Assembly (NCBI GenBank): GCA_964059195.1
Contig: CAXKWD010000007.1
Coordinates: forward strand, 56,271,620 to 56,335,619
DNA from: Ectobius pallidus
Lineage: Eukaryota > Arthropoda > Insecta > Blattodea > Ectobiidae
Length of the DNA: 64,000 nucleotides
Reading direction: 5' to 3'
The position numbers and the translations under genes were made by a program. Position 1 is the first letter of the stretch, and each line of letters opens with the position of its first letter. A model generated the notes under the pieces. The model had not been told where the DNA came from, ran no database searches, and saw only the letters and a list, made by a program, of their open reading frames with translations. Below, one piece after another: positions 21,464 to 32,129 of the stretch.

Positions 21464-22023
21464 AATATGCCCCTGTGTAAATTTAATTATGTCCAAAAAG
21501 GTAAATAATTAAATTAACACATCATACCCCAGAATATTTATACTTATCAGTTTTGAATTATGCTCGAGTTAGTGAAAATGCAAAGTGAAAACACGAAGTG
21601 GTAGTTGACAACATTTATAAGTGTAACATAAATGTATGTGTCAAATATTAACATTTTAAATTAAACAACTCTTACCCTTTAAAACATTTGAATACAAGCA
21701 ATTAAATCTTGTCTATTAACTTGAATTATAACTTCAATATTGAAATAGTACTTGAGGAATATTATACAATAAATTAAACATTCACATTTAGTAAACATAA
21801 TATTAAATATTTTGAAATCTTAAGTATTTTTATGAAAAATAAAAATATTCATATGTTACCCTTTTATCAGTGACAGAAATTTTATCATTTTCGAAATATA
21901 TGTCGAGGATACTCATCGTTTATATTTTATCACTTACTTACGTCGAGAACGCTCATCGTCCGTAACAATATTTATTTCGTATATTATTCTCTTTCTTGAA
22001 TCACTGAATTTCTTTTAACATTG
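21464..22023. other. Non-coding flank of the Gypsy element
   Basis: AT-rich sequence with no recognised feature apart from a short duplicated phrase, GTCGAG(G/A)A(T/C)(A/G)CTCATCG, near 21903 and 21952. It ends at the TG that opens the 5' LTR. Confidence 0.4.
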
Positions 22024-24460
22024 TGTCACGTAGCGAATGGCTACGTGCATAATAGACGATAGCAAACCATTTCTAAACAAAGGAAGGGTTTGGGAGACTT
22101 CGATTAATCGATATTGAACCCTGTTATGACTATCGATACTGCCCTGAATTTATTTTGAATTACAGAAAAAAGAGAAGTGCGCATGCGCCGACGGCGAGTC
22201 GACGGGAGAAGAGCTGATCCCAAAAAAGACAGTAAGGAGTACGTGCCTGACTACGAGAGAGAGAAGTTGAAAAGGCAGAAGGGAGAAGACGAGATTGGGA
22301 TGTGTGACAGCGGTAGAGGCGTTCTGGCATGATGGTGTGTCAGACTTCCATCTAAGGAAATTCTGGTTGTGAACTTCCTTGACACGACTATATGGAGATA
22401 GTCATTAATCAGAAGAATACACCAAGTCGGCCAGTACGAGACACCGCTACAGCGAACATCAGCTGTGAGAGTGAGTCGTGACTGCTCGCTCTGAATAAGA
22501 GCAGATATGGACATCAGGAAGTAATGGAAGACAACTCAGGATCGGAGGATAAGTTGGACATCACTGGTTGAGTATAATCGTCTAGACTTTTTCTTATTGT
22601 TTGGGGAGTGAGAAAACTGAGATATTCCTTTTTTTTAAGGATGGTTTCTAAGTCATGTATGGCGATTAGACGCCGTATGGTATGATAGAAGAATAGAATA
22701 GAAATATAGAAGTGAGAATTCTAGAAGTAAAGTGGTGAAATCCAGTAATCCAACTATTTTCTATTTCTGGTCTAAGTTAATTATAAAAGAGCAGTCAAGA
22801 GCCTAACCGTTGAATGCCACAGATAGATCTCTTCACTTTGGGTTTTTTATGGGTGATTGTCCCACGAATGAATACATAGCTAGGGGTAATTGGTGATGCT
22901 CATAGAAACTTTGTTATTTTTGAGACAGGACGCGAGGGGAGTAAGGAAGAAAGGTAATTAAGGGGCATGCTTAGTACTTCTTACGAGGGCCCCTCCCACT
23001 TGGGTTTCTTTCAGGTGACGGGTGACTATCTATAAATAGATTTCATGCTGGCCTGTAATGTTAAGTTATGTTTTTTATAGAGATTTATCTACAAGCGAAG
23101 GTGTATGGAATATGGTAGAGGGGGATAAGAAGTGGAAAGATTGAAGGGCAAAAGAAGGCCTACGAGTGGTAGTGCATTAGGTGTGTACCATTGGAAAATT
23201 TACATGTTAGGGTAGAAGTAGAAGTCACTAAAGGGGTTATAGAGAAGCTTACTAATCTGGGCGTGAATTAGTTTCAGTTAGAATTCTAGGAAATTTAGAG
23301 ACAAAAGAAGATTGGGTGCCCATGCTAAAGAGTAGTAACGTAAGAAGTAGGAAAACCAGGATAACCACCGAGTGAATTAAATCAATGGTATAAGCTGAAG
23401 GGAACTCTACTTAAAGAGAGAAAGGGGGTAAAAGATAATAGCTGATGACTGGTCAGGTTAGAAAGAGGAGAGTGAGTTGAAAGATAACAACAAATGATTG
23501 GTTAGGTTAGAAAGAGGAGAATAGGTAATTGCGAGTAGTGTACGGATGATAAGTAGTTTATTAGCAAGTACTAGAGATTGTAAGGGTGAGGTGAGGGAAC
23601 GCCGGAAGTATCCCGAATCAAACAAATAAAATCTGGTAGTAGGCAAGGCCTATACCAGTAACATATAAAGAAAAGAAATTTATGAGAGATTGTGAAAGCC
23701 ATCGATGTTGGAGGCGAACAACGGCCCCACGTGCCTCTAGGAGAGAGTGTCAGGGACCTCTGACATCGATTTACAAAATTTTATTTTTGTTTGCGGCCCA
23801 TTAATATTTTCCCGGTTGCAGGAGAGGAGTCAGATTGTTTGTAACTCAAGATCTAGACGCCGCTCCTGTATCGGTGGTCTATCGCCACAGTCACTCTGTG
23901 GGTATAGGCCTAAACTTCTATTTCTTTCTTCATGAGACTGTCTTTTCTATCTATCTTTAAATACAATTCTTCATGGACTAAGCTGACTAGTAGATTAATA
24001 TAGGAGACATAGGTGGGATTATTGAGTGTAATCTGTAGAGTAAGGACTGGATTATGAATTGAAAACCTTTATTTATTCAAGAAAAAAAAAACCCAGTATA
24101 ATATATATATTGAACTATCCTGAAGTTGCAAATGTAAATGACTACACAAGTCAGTAGTAAATTAGAAGAATAATACAAGACGTTCTAGTAGATACCTGAA
24201 AAAAAAAGAAAGAAAATTAAAGTAATTAATTAAGGATTTGTTATTGTTGAACAGAGAACGTACTTATATAGTTAAAATTGGGTATACTAACCTTGAATAA
24301 TCAAATATTATCCTACCAATAAAAGTGTTGAATGGTTAATGTAGTGTAAATGTAATTTATTGTATATAAGATTGTTATTGTTGAAAAAAAAAGAAAAAAA
24401 AAACAATATATTAAATAAATTGTGGTCGTTGTTACTTAAAGCAAAGTAACGGGAAGTTCA
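22024..24460 (+). repeat. 5' LTR of the Gypsy element
   Basis: Starts TGTCACGTAGCGAATGGCTACG, whose CACGTAGC and GCTACGTG halves form an 8-bp hairpin stem around GAAT. At about 2.44 kb it is long for a Gypsy LTR. The end is placed at GAAGTTCA (24460), the last CA shared by both LTRs before the primer-binding-site-like motif, and could be off by some bases. Small open frames inside (an 87-codon antisense frame, for example) occur in both LTRs only because the LTRs are nearly identical. Confidence 0.85.
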
Positions 24461-24471
24461 GTCTTCATAGA

Positions 24472-24859
24472 TTTTGGCGCCCATATCGTGGGGCTAAGTA
24501 GTGTTAAAATAAAACAGTATTGCTAATTGTTGCAACTTAATTTAGTTAAAATTGTTAAATAAAAAAGTATGGCCGTGTGTTGTGCTGCATAAAGTTATCG
24601 TGAAGTTCCATATTTTGGTCGTCCATAGCGTGAGGCTGTGATAGTTTCATAGTAGGATAATTTTGATAGTAATTTTGACCCATAGCGTGGGGCGAGTTGT
24701 GTTAAAATTACAAAAGTTTGGCTTGATATAAGAAAAGAAAATAAACATTAATCAGTTAGAATTGGAAACTTGAAATACGAGTCGTCATATATTTTGGAGC
24801 CCATAGCGTGGGTTGAGTTGTGTTGAAATCACATATTTTGATAGCCCATAGCGTGAGGC
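24472..24859 (+). promoter_or_regulatory. Leader with five primer-binding-site-like repeats
   Basis: The first motif, TTTTGGCGCCCATATCGTGG (24472-24494), has the TGGCGCC start expected of a tRNA primer-binding site, 11 nt after the LTR end. Variants with the core CCATAGCGTG(G/A)GGC follow at 24613-24636, 24673-24693, 24792-24814 and 24836-24859. The last four lack the perfect TGGCGCCC and are separated by AT-rich spacers with shared phrases such as GAGTTGTGTT(A/G)AAAT and CAGTGATAGTTT. The first copy is the most likely functional site. The primer tRNA was not identified. Confidence 0.6.
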
Positions 24860-25063
24860 AGTGATAGTTTTAAAAGAATTTTGGGAGTTAGGTTAGTATA
24901 GCTGCAATTTATTCTCAAAAAAAAAAAATAATAATAATAACATATTTTTGGGAAAAGAATAATGACTATTGACAAAGTAAGGACTTCTATAGATGACTAA
25001 GACAGACGACTGAACTATTGTGTTCTAATCTTTTTTTTTCAGTGGTATTGTTAATATATAAAT

Positions 25064-28000
25064 ATGGCTACTTATGTTGATCCGTATGCACAAATAAGAG
25101 CAGCTGAGTTAACCCAAGCTATTAGGAAGTTGAGGAAGGCGGATTTAGAGGCAGAATGTGATAGAGTAAAGTTACCGACCACAGGTACAAGGGATGAGTT
25201 AAGACAACGCTTGTTAGATTATGCCCGCAAGAACCCTCAGTCATTTCAAGTGTTAATTACGGCTTTTGCGCTGAGTCAGGAAGTTTTGGAAGAAGATTTA
25301 GTTGAACATAATATAACGGTTCCACAAGATTCATATGGAGATGTAGTGTATACATGGGTTAAGTTAATGCGTAGGAAGGCCATGGCCGTAGCTGATTCAG
25401 AAGAAGTTGTACCAGTAGTACCATCGTTTACAATTCAGTTAGAGCCGCATAAACCAAATACTTTGGATCTGGTTCGTAAATGGAACATTAAATTTAAACC
25501 TGGGGATAGTATTTACTTATTTTTGGAGAGATTGGAAGATTTAAAACAAAGTTCTAAATTACAGGGTGCAGAGTTATTGTCAGTATTACCCGAAATTTTA
25601 CAAGATTCAGCTTTACTTTGGTACAGGAACAGATTAACAGATTGGCCTACATGGGAAGCTTTTTTGAAAGAATTTAGAGAATATTACTTGCCTATTGATG
25701 AGGAAGACTCGCTTTTGGATGAGATTAGACAGAGAACGCAAGGTCCTAAAGAATCGATTTTTGATTATGTTAATGCTATTCAAACGTTAATGAGGAGGCT
25801 AAGTACTCCAATGAGTCCTCAACAAATGATGAAGACTGTTATCAAAAATTTGCGTCCTGATGTAAAATTGTACCTTAGACCTGCAGAGATTCAAACTATA
25901 ACAGATTTAATACGTGTAGGTAGGCAGTATGAACAAATATTGTTAGATTCTGAGAGATATATTCCTCCTCCAACGCAGGTTAGAGCTACAATTAAAGAAA
26001 CGGCTTATAAACCCCAGAGACAAGTTGTTATCCCTTCAGTTCATACAGCGTTAGGAATTCAGGGAAAACAGGAACTTCCATCGTCTGAATTACAAAAGAA
26101 ACCTAGTGTTAGTTTTTCTGCAAAGACGTGGGACAAAGAACGAAATTCAAGTCATGTAAATGATTCCAGAATAGTTAAAGTAATAGAAAATAAAGAGAGA
26201 CAGGATGAGTCGAGGGATAATGGTAAAAACGCCACTTTACGTTTTTCAAATAACCAGCGATGTTGGAACTGTGATAAAATAGGACATAGACAGTTCGAGT
26301 GTAAGGCACCTCGTAGAGTTACTCCACGCACTACGATTAAATGTTATAATTGTAATAAGCTTGGACATAGGTCTATTGATTGTAGGATGCCCCAAGAAAG
26401 AAAAGTTAGGCCTACAAATTCTTTAAGGCAATTAACTAAAAATCAGGCTTGTGTGATGTTAAATATAAATCCTACAGATTTAGTTAATGGAGATAGATGT
26501 TTTGTTGAAATTTTGCTGGAGGATATTACATTTATTGCTTTAATAGATTCCGGTTCAGATAAAACTTATGTGGGAGAGAAGGGTGATTTTTTGTGTAAAA
26601 TGTTAGATTTAGCAGTAGAAGAATCTGAAGTTAGGGTGGTGCAACTAGCAGATAAAACTTATAGTTCTATAACAGGAGAGAGAACTTTTGAGATGAAATT
26701 GCAGGACAGGATCTTTCAGATCAAATGTAAAATTATGCCAAATTTAGCAGTAGATATGATTCTGGGCATGGACGTTTTGAAACAAATTGGGTTAGTAGTA
26801 GATTTGCAAGATGGGACTTGGTATTTCAAAGATGAACCAGCAAAAATTTTTCAATTTGTTAAGGCTATAGATTTAAAAGAAGAAGATCAACTACATAATA
26901 TTCTTACTTTACCTACACCTCAGGAAAGGGACAGATTGAATATGTTTTTGGAAAATCAGTTACAGAAATTTGATCAGTGTACTGGACTTACAGACTTGAT
27001 TTCTCATGTTATTGATACAGGCGATGCAAAACCTATAAAACAAAGATATTATCCAGTATCACCCATTTTGGAAAAAGTTATACACGCGGAAATAGATAAA
27101 ATGTTATTGGAAAAAGTTATAGAGCCTTCAAATTCACCTTGGTCGTCTCCGGTAGTTATGGTAAAGAAACCAGATAAAACATGGAGGTTCTGCGTAGATT
27201 TCAGAAAAGTAAATAATTGTACAAAAAGAGATAGTTATCCTTTGCCATACATTGAACATGTGTTGAGTAAATTACGACATGCTAGGTATATCAGTACAAT
27301 AGATTTGAAAAATGGGTATTGGCAAGTTCCATTAGATGAAGCAAGTAAAGAAAAAACAGCATTTACCGTACCTGGTAGAGGATTGTATCAGTTTCGAGTT
27401 ATGCCTTTTGGAATCCATAACGCACCAGCCTCGTTTCAAAGATTAGTTGATACTATATTAAGAGAAGAGATAGGAGAGAAATGCTTTTGTTATTTGGATG
27501 ATATAGTACTTATTAGCGAGACATTTGAAGAACATTTGTCCTTGTTAGAAAAAGTCTTAGAGAAATTAAGAAAAGCTAACCTGAAAATTAATAGGGAAAA
27601 ATCAAAATTTTGTAGAAGTGAATTAAAATATTTGGGTCATATCGTTACTCCATTAGGAATTGCTGTAGATTCAGATAAAATCTCGTGTATCCTTGAGTAT
27701 CCAGCCCCTACAAAAGTCAAGGAAGTACGAGCATTTTTAGGATTGGCTTCTTGGTACCGACGATTCATTCCATTTTTTTCTGAAGTTGTAAAGCCCCTCA
27801 CTGCACTTCTGAAAAAGAATCAGAAATGGCGTTGGACTAAGGAATGTCAGGAATCTTTTGATGAATTAAAATCGAAATTATCTAGTAGTCCTATATTAAC
27901 TTGTCCAGATTATACTAAACCCCTAGTGCTACAGACCGACGCTAGTTTTTCAGGACTAGGAGCAGCATTAATTCAGACAGGAGAGGAAGGAGAGGAAAAA

Positions 28001-29605
28001 GTAATAGCTTATGCTAGTAGAACTTTAACGGTAGGCGAGCAAAAGTGGGCAATAGTTGAGAAGGAATTGTTAGCTATATTGTGGGCAGTTCAAAAGTTTC
28101 GTCCTTATTTGGAAGGTTATCATTTTAAAGTATATACTGATCACTTTGCTCTGAAATGGTTAAATACATTACAGAATCCGACCGGACGATTAGCTAGGTG
28201 GAGTTTATTGCTCCAGGAGTATGATTTTGAAGTAATACATAGGCCTGGTAGATTACAAAAAGTTCCGGATGCTTTATCTAGAATACACGAAGGGAAAGTT
28301 CAAGAGAAAACGGTAGAGGAAGAATTTTGCCTCTTGTTGACTGATAACTCTGAAGTAGTGGAATGGGAAAATATACAAGATGCTTGGTATGTTAAGCGGA
28401 AGGAGCAAGTACAAAGTAAACCTAAATTTTGGCCAGATTGGAAGGTCGTAGATGAGAAGTTGTACCATTTAAGATTAGATCAGTTAGAACAAACTTTAGA
28501 GGGAACAGTGAATAGGTGGAAATTAGTTATTCCGCAAGATTTTAGGATTAAAGTATTGCAGGAATGTCATGATGCACCTACTGCAGGACATATGGGGATA
28601 GCTAAAACTTTCTTTAGAATAGCAAACAAGTATTATTGGCCGGGAATGTTTAGAGATGTTGCTAAGTATGTTACTGCTTGTGAAATATGTCAGAGACAGA
28701 AGGTGTTACAAACGGCTCAAGCAGGACCAATGCATTTTTACCAGAAAGAGAAACCTTGGATGACTGTAGCTACTGATTTGTTGGGACCTTACCCACGTTC
28801 CAAAAAAGGGAACCGATATGTGATTGTATTTCAGGACACCTTTACCAAGTATGTAGAATGTAAAGCGTTAAGGAAAGCAACCAGTAGAGCAGTTACGGAA
28901 GCATTTTATGAATTGATCATCCTTAAATGGGGAATTCCGGGATATTTGCTGATGGATAATGGACCGCAATACACTAGTAAATTAATGCGAGAGATAGCTA
29001 AAGCTTTTAATATAACTCCTTGTTATTTACCTGTATATTCGCCACAAGGAAATCCAGTAGAAAGAGTCAATAGAGTATTGAAAACAATGATTTCTAGTTA
29101 CATTCAAAAGGATCAAACAGTTTGGGACGTGTATTTGAGAGAATTTAATTTTGCTATAAATACGGCTAAGCATAGTTCCACTGGATGCACTCCTTATATG
29201 CTAAATTATGGGAAGGAGCCTGAAATTATCAGTAGGATTGAAAAGGTGGAAAACCAACCGATTCATAAAGAAATTCCAAAAATTTGGGTGGAGAGACTCA
29301 ATAAATTGAAAACGGTACGTTTAATGGTTAGACATAACTTAGAAACCGCCTATAAGAATTCGAGTCATTATTATAATCTTCGGAGGAGAGAGATGAGATT
29401 TCGTCCAGGAGATCTAGTGTTAAGAAGAAACTTTAAATTAAGTGATGCCTCACAAGCTTATACAGCAGGTTTAAGTGCAAAGTTTGTCGGGCCCTATATT
29501 ATAAAGAAAAAGTTCAGTGAAAATAGCTACGAACTGACAAACCGTTTCGGTAAAAAGTTGGGGAAGTGGCACGTCAAAGACTTGAAACCCTTTGTTCCTG
29601 GATAA
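25064..29605 (+). CDS. Gypsy Gag-Pol polyprotein, single intact ORF
   Basis: 1513 residues without a stop. Residues ~15-52 resemble a SAP DNA/RNA-binding motif (LRKADLEAECDR, TTGTRDELRQRLL). Capsid-like Gag follows, then two CCHC knuckles starting at C400 and C427 (CWNCDKIGHRQFEC, CYNCNKLGHRSIDC). Protease has the DSGSDKTY active site at ~495 and LGMDVL. RT has WRFCVDFRKVNN and the catalytic YLDD at 810-813. RNase H begins at D959 in QTDASFSG. Integrase has an HHCC finger from H1169, catalytic D1238, D1298 and E1333 (34 residues between the last two), and a C-terminal GPY-type module near 1476. Gag and Pol share one frame, so no frameshift is needed for Pol. All expected catalytic residues are present. 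Confidence 0.95.
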   Translation: MATYVDPYAQIRAAELTQAIRKLRKADLEAECDRVKLPTTGTRDELRQRLLDYARKNPQSFQVLITAFALSQEVLEEDLVEHNITVPQDSYGDVVYTWVKLMRRKAMAVADSEEVVPVVPSFTIQLEPHKPNTLDLVRKWNIKFKPGDSIYLFLERLEDLKQSSKLQGAELLSVLPEILQDSALLWYRNRLTDWPTWEAFLKEFREYYLPIDEEDSLLDEIRQRTQGPKESIFDYVNAIQTLMRRLSTPMSPQQMMKTVIKNLRPDVKLYLRPAEIQTITDLIRVGRQYEQILLDSERYIPPPTQVRATIKETAYKPQRQVVIPSVHTALGIQGKQELPSSELQKKPSVSFSAKTWDKERNSSHVNDSRIVKVIENKERQDESRDNGKNATLRFSNNQRCWNCDKIGHRQFECKAPRRVTPRTTIKCYNCNKLGHRSIDCRMPQERKVRPTNSLRQLTKNQACVMLNINPTDLVNGDRCFVEILLEDITFIALIDSGSDKTYVGEKGDFLCKMLDLAVEESEVRVVQLADKTYSSITGERTFEMKLQDRIFQIKCKIMPNLAVDMILGMDVLKQIGLVVDLQDGTWYFKDEPAKIFQFVKAIDLKEEDQLHNILTLPTPQERDRLNMFLENQLQKFDQCTGLTDLISHVIDTGDAKPIKQRYYPVSPILEKVIHAEIDKMLLEKVIEPSNSPWSSPVVMVKKPDKTWRFCVDFRKVNNCTKRDSYPLPYIEHVLSKLRHARYISTIDLKNGYWQVPLDEASKEKTAFTVPGRGLYQFRVMPFGIHNAPASFQRLVDTILREEIGEKCFCYLDDIVLISETFEEHLSLLEKVLEKLRKANLKINREKSKFCRSELKYLGHIVTPLGIAVDSDKISCILEYPAPTKVKEVRAFLGLASWYRRFIPFFSEVVKPLTALLKKNQKWRWTKECQESFDELKSKLSSSPILTCPDYTKPLVLQTDASFSGLGAALIQTGEEGEEKVIAYASRTLTVGEQKWAIVEKELLAILWAVQKFRPYLEGYHFKVYTDHFALKWLNTLQNPTGRLARWSLLLQEYDFEVIHRPGRLQKVPDALSRIHEGKVQEKTVEEEFCLLLTDNSEVVEWENIQDAWYVKRKEQVQSKPKFWPDWKVVDEKLYHLRLDQLEQTLEGTVNRWKLVIPQDFRIKVLQECHDAPTAGHMGIAKTFFRIANKYYWPGMFRDVAKYVTACEICQRQKVLQTAQAGPMHFYQKEKPWMTVATDLLGPYPRSKKGNRYVIVFQDTFTKYVECKALRKATSRAVTEAFYELIILKWGIPGYLLMDNGPQYTSKLMREIAKAFNITPCYLPVYSPQGNPVERVNRVLKTMISSYIQKDQTVWDVYLREFNFAINTAKHSSTGCTPYMLNYGKEPEIISRIEKVENQPIHKEIPKIWVERLNKLKTVRLMVRHNLETAYKNSSHYYNLRRREMRFRPGDLVLRRNFKLSDASQAYTAGLSAKFVGPYIIKKKFSENSYELTNRFGKKLGKWHVKDLKPFVPG

Positions 29606-29678
29606 ACATTCTTTAAGGCTGGTAAACTAAACAAAACAAAAAAAAATGTGAACAGTGTTAACATTATTTTTTTTTATG

Positions 29679-29694
29679 GTGAGTGGGGGAAGAA
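29679..29694 (+). promoter_or_regulatory. Polypurine tract
   Basis: GTGAGTGGGGGAAGAA ends directly at the TG of the 3' LTR, the position and purine bias expected of the plus-strand primer for LTR retrotransposon replication. Confidence 0.8.
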
Positions 29695-32129
29695 TGTCAC
29701 GTAGCGAATGGCTACGTGCATAATAGACGATAGCAAACCATTTCTAAACAAAGGAAGGGTTTGGGAGACTTCGATTAATCGATATTGAACCCTGTTATGA
29801 CTATCGATACTGCCCTGAATTTATTTTGAATTACAGAAAAAAGAGAAGTGCGCATGCGCCGACGGCGAGTCGACGGGAGAAGAGCTGATCCCAAAAAAGA
29901 CAGTAAGGAGTACGTGCCTGACTACGAGAGAGAGAAGTTGAAAAGGCAGAAGGGAGAAGACGAGATTGGGATGTGTGACAGCGGTAGAGGCGTTCTGGCA
30001 TGATGGTGTGTCAGACTTCCATCTAAGGAAATTCTGGTTGTGAACTTCCTTGACACGACTATATGGAGATAGTCATTAATCAGAAGAATACACCAAGTCG
30101 GCCAGTACGAGACACCGCTACAGCGAACATCAGCTGTGAGAGTGAGTCGTGACTGCTCGCTCTGAATAAGAGCAGATATGGACATCAGGAAGTAATGGAA
30201 GACAACTCAGGATCGGAGGATAAGTTGGACATCACTGGTTGAGTATAATCGTCTAGACTTTTTCTTATTGTTTGGGGAGTGAGAAAACTGAGATATTCCT
30301 TTTTTTTAAGGATGGTTTCTAAGTCATGTATGGCGATTAGACGCCGTATGGTATGATAGAAGAATAGAATAGAAATATAGAAGTGAGAATTCTAGAAGTA
30401 AAGTGGTGAAATCCAGTAATCCAACTATTTTCTATTTCTGGTCTAAGTTAATTATAAAAGAGCAGTCAAGAGCCTAACCGTTGAATGCCACAGATAGATC
30501 TCTTCACTTTGGGTTTTTTATGGGTGATTGTCCCACGAATGAATACATAGCTAGGGGTAATTGGTGATGCTCATAGAAACTTTGTTATTTTTGAGACAGG
30601 ACGCGAGGGGAGTAAGGAAGAAAGGTAATTAAGGGGCATGCTTAGTACTTCTTACGAGGGCCCCTCCCACTTGGGTTTCTTTCAGGTGACGGGTGACTAT
30701 CTATAAATAGATTTCATGCTGGCCTGTAATGTTAAGTTATGTTTTTTATAGAGATTTATCTACAAGCGAAGGTGTATGGAATATGGTAGAGGGGGATAAG
30801 AAGTGGAAAGATTGAAGGGCAAAAGAAGGCCTACGAGTGGTAGTGCATTAGGTGTGTACCATTGGAAAATTTACATGTTAGGGTAGAAGTAGAAGTCACT
30901 AAAGGGGTTATAGAGAAGCTTACTAATCTGGGCGTGAATTAGTTTCAGTTAGAATTCTAGGGAATTTAGAGACAAAAGAAGATTGGGTGCCCATGCTAAA
31001 GAGTAGTAACGTAAGAAGTAGGAAAACCAGGATAACCACCGAGTGAATTAAATCAATGGTATAAGCTGAAGGGAACTCTACTTAAAGAGAGAAAGGGGGT
31101 AAAAGATAATAGCTGATGACTGGTCAGGTTAGAAAGAGGAGAGTGAGTTGAAAGATAACAACAAATGATTGGTTAGGTTAGAAAGAGGAGAATAGGTAAT
31201 TGCGAGTAGTGTACGGATGATAAGTAGTTTATTAGCAAGTACTAGAGATTGTAAGGGTGAGGTGAGGGAACGCCGGAAGTATCCCGAATCAAACAAATAA
31301 AATCTGGTAGTAGGCAAGGCCTATACCAGTAACATATAAAGAAAAGAAATTTATGAGAGATTGTGAAAGCCATCGATGTTGGAGGCGAACAACGGCCCCA
31401 CGTGCCTCTAGGAGAGAGTGTCAGGGACCTCTGACATCGATTTACAAAATTTTATTTTTGTTTGCGGCCCATTAATATTTTCCCGGTTGCAGGAGAGGAG
31501 TCAGATTGTTTGTAACTCAAGATCTAGACGCCGCTCCTGTATCGGTGGTCTATCGCCACAGTCACTCTGTGGGTATAGGCCTAAACTTCTATTTCTTTCT
31601 TCATGAGACTGTCTTTTCTATCTATCTTTAAATACAATTCTTCATGGACTAAGCTGACTAGTAGATTAATATAGGAGACATAGGTGGGATTATTGAGTGT
31701 AATCTGTAGAGTAAGGACTGGATTATGAATTGAAAACCTTTATTTATTCAAGAAAAAAAAAACCCAGTATAATATATATATTGAACTATCCTGAAGTTGC
31801 AAATGTAAATGACTACACAAGTCAGTAGTAAATTAGAAGAATAATACAAGACGTTCTAGTAGATACCTGAAAAAAAAGAAAGAAAATTAAAGTAATTAAT
31901 TAAGGATTTGTTATTGTTGAACAGAGAACGTACTTATATAGTTAAAATTGGGTATACTAACCTTGAATAATCAAATATTATCCTACCAATAAAAGTGTTG
32001 AATGGTTAATGTGGTGTAAATGTAATTTATTGTATATAAGATTGTTATTGTTGAAAAAAAAGAAAAAAAAAACAATATATTAAATAAATTATGGTTATTG
32101 TTATGCAAAGTAAATTAACGTGAAGTTCA
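29695..32129 (+). repeat. 3' LTR of the Gypsy element
   Basis: Matches the 5' LTR almost base for base at a constant offset of 7671 until about 32090. Beyond that the two diverge sharply (ATAAATTGTGGTCG versus ATAAATTATGGTTA) before meeting again at GAAGTTCA. This localised divergence is odd in otherwise near-identical LTRs. Confidence 0.85.

Larger units (their letters stand above)
22024..32129 (+). mobile_element. Apparently complete, young Gypsy LTR retrotransposon
   Basis: Order: 5' LTR (22024-~24460), leader with primer-binding-site-like repeats, one Gag-Pol ORF (25064-29605), polypurine tract, 3' LTR (29695-~32129). In the LTRs I saw only about two substitutions (for example A at 23291 versus G at 30962) and two A-run length differences over ~2.4 kb, so the insertion is recent. 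Only the last ~40 bp of the two LTRs diverge strongly. I found no clear target duplication, and the sequence after the 3' LTR resembles the leader, so a recombination event at the 3' side is possible. No env-like frame is seen. Confidence 0.9.

Noticed and set aside
22251..22514. 87-codon minus-strand frame repeated identically at 29922-30185, and 62-codon frames at 23458-23935 repeated at 31129-31606
   Set aside because: These lie within the two LTRs, which are nearly identical because the insertion is young. Repetition is no evidence of coding.
29600..29694. Possible env gene after Pol of the Gypsy
   Set aside because: Only about 90 bp lie between the Pol stop and the 3' LTR, with no room for an envelope frame.
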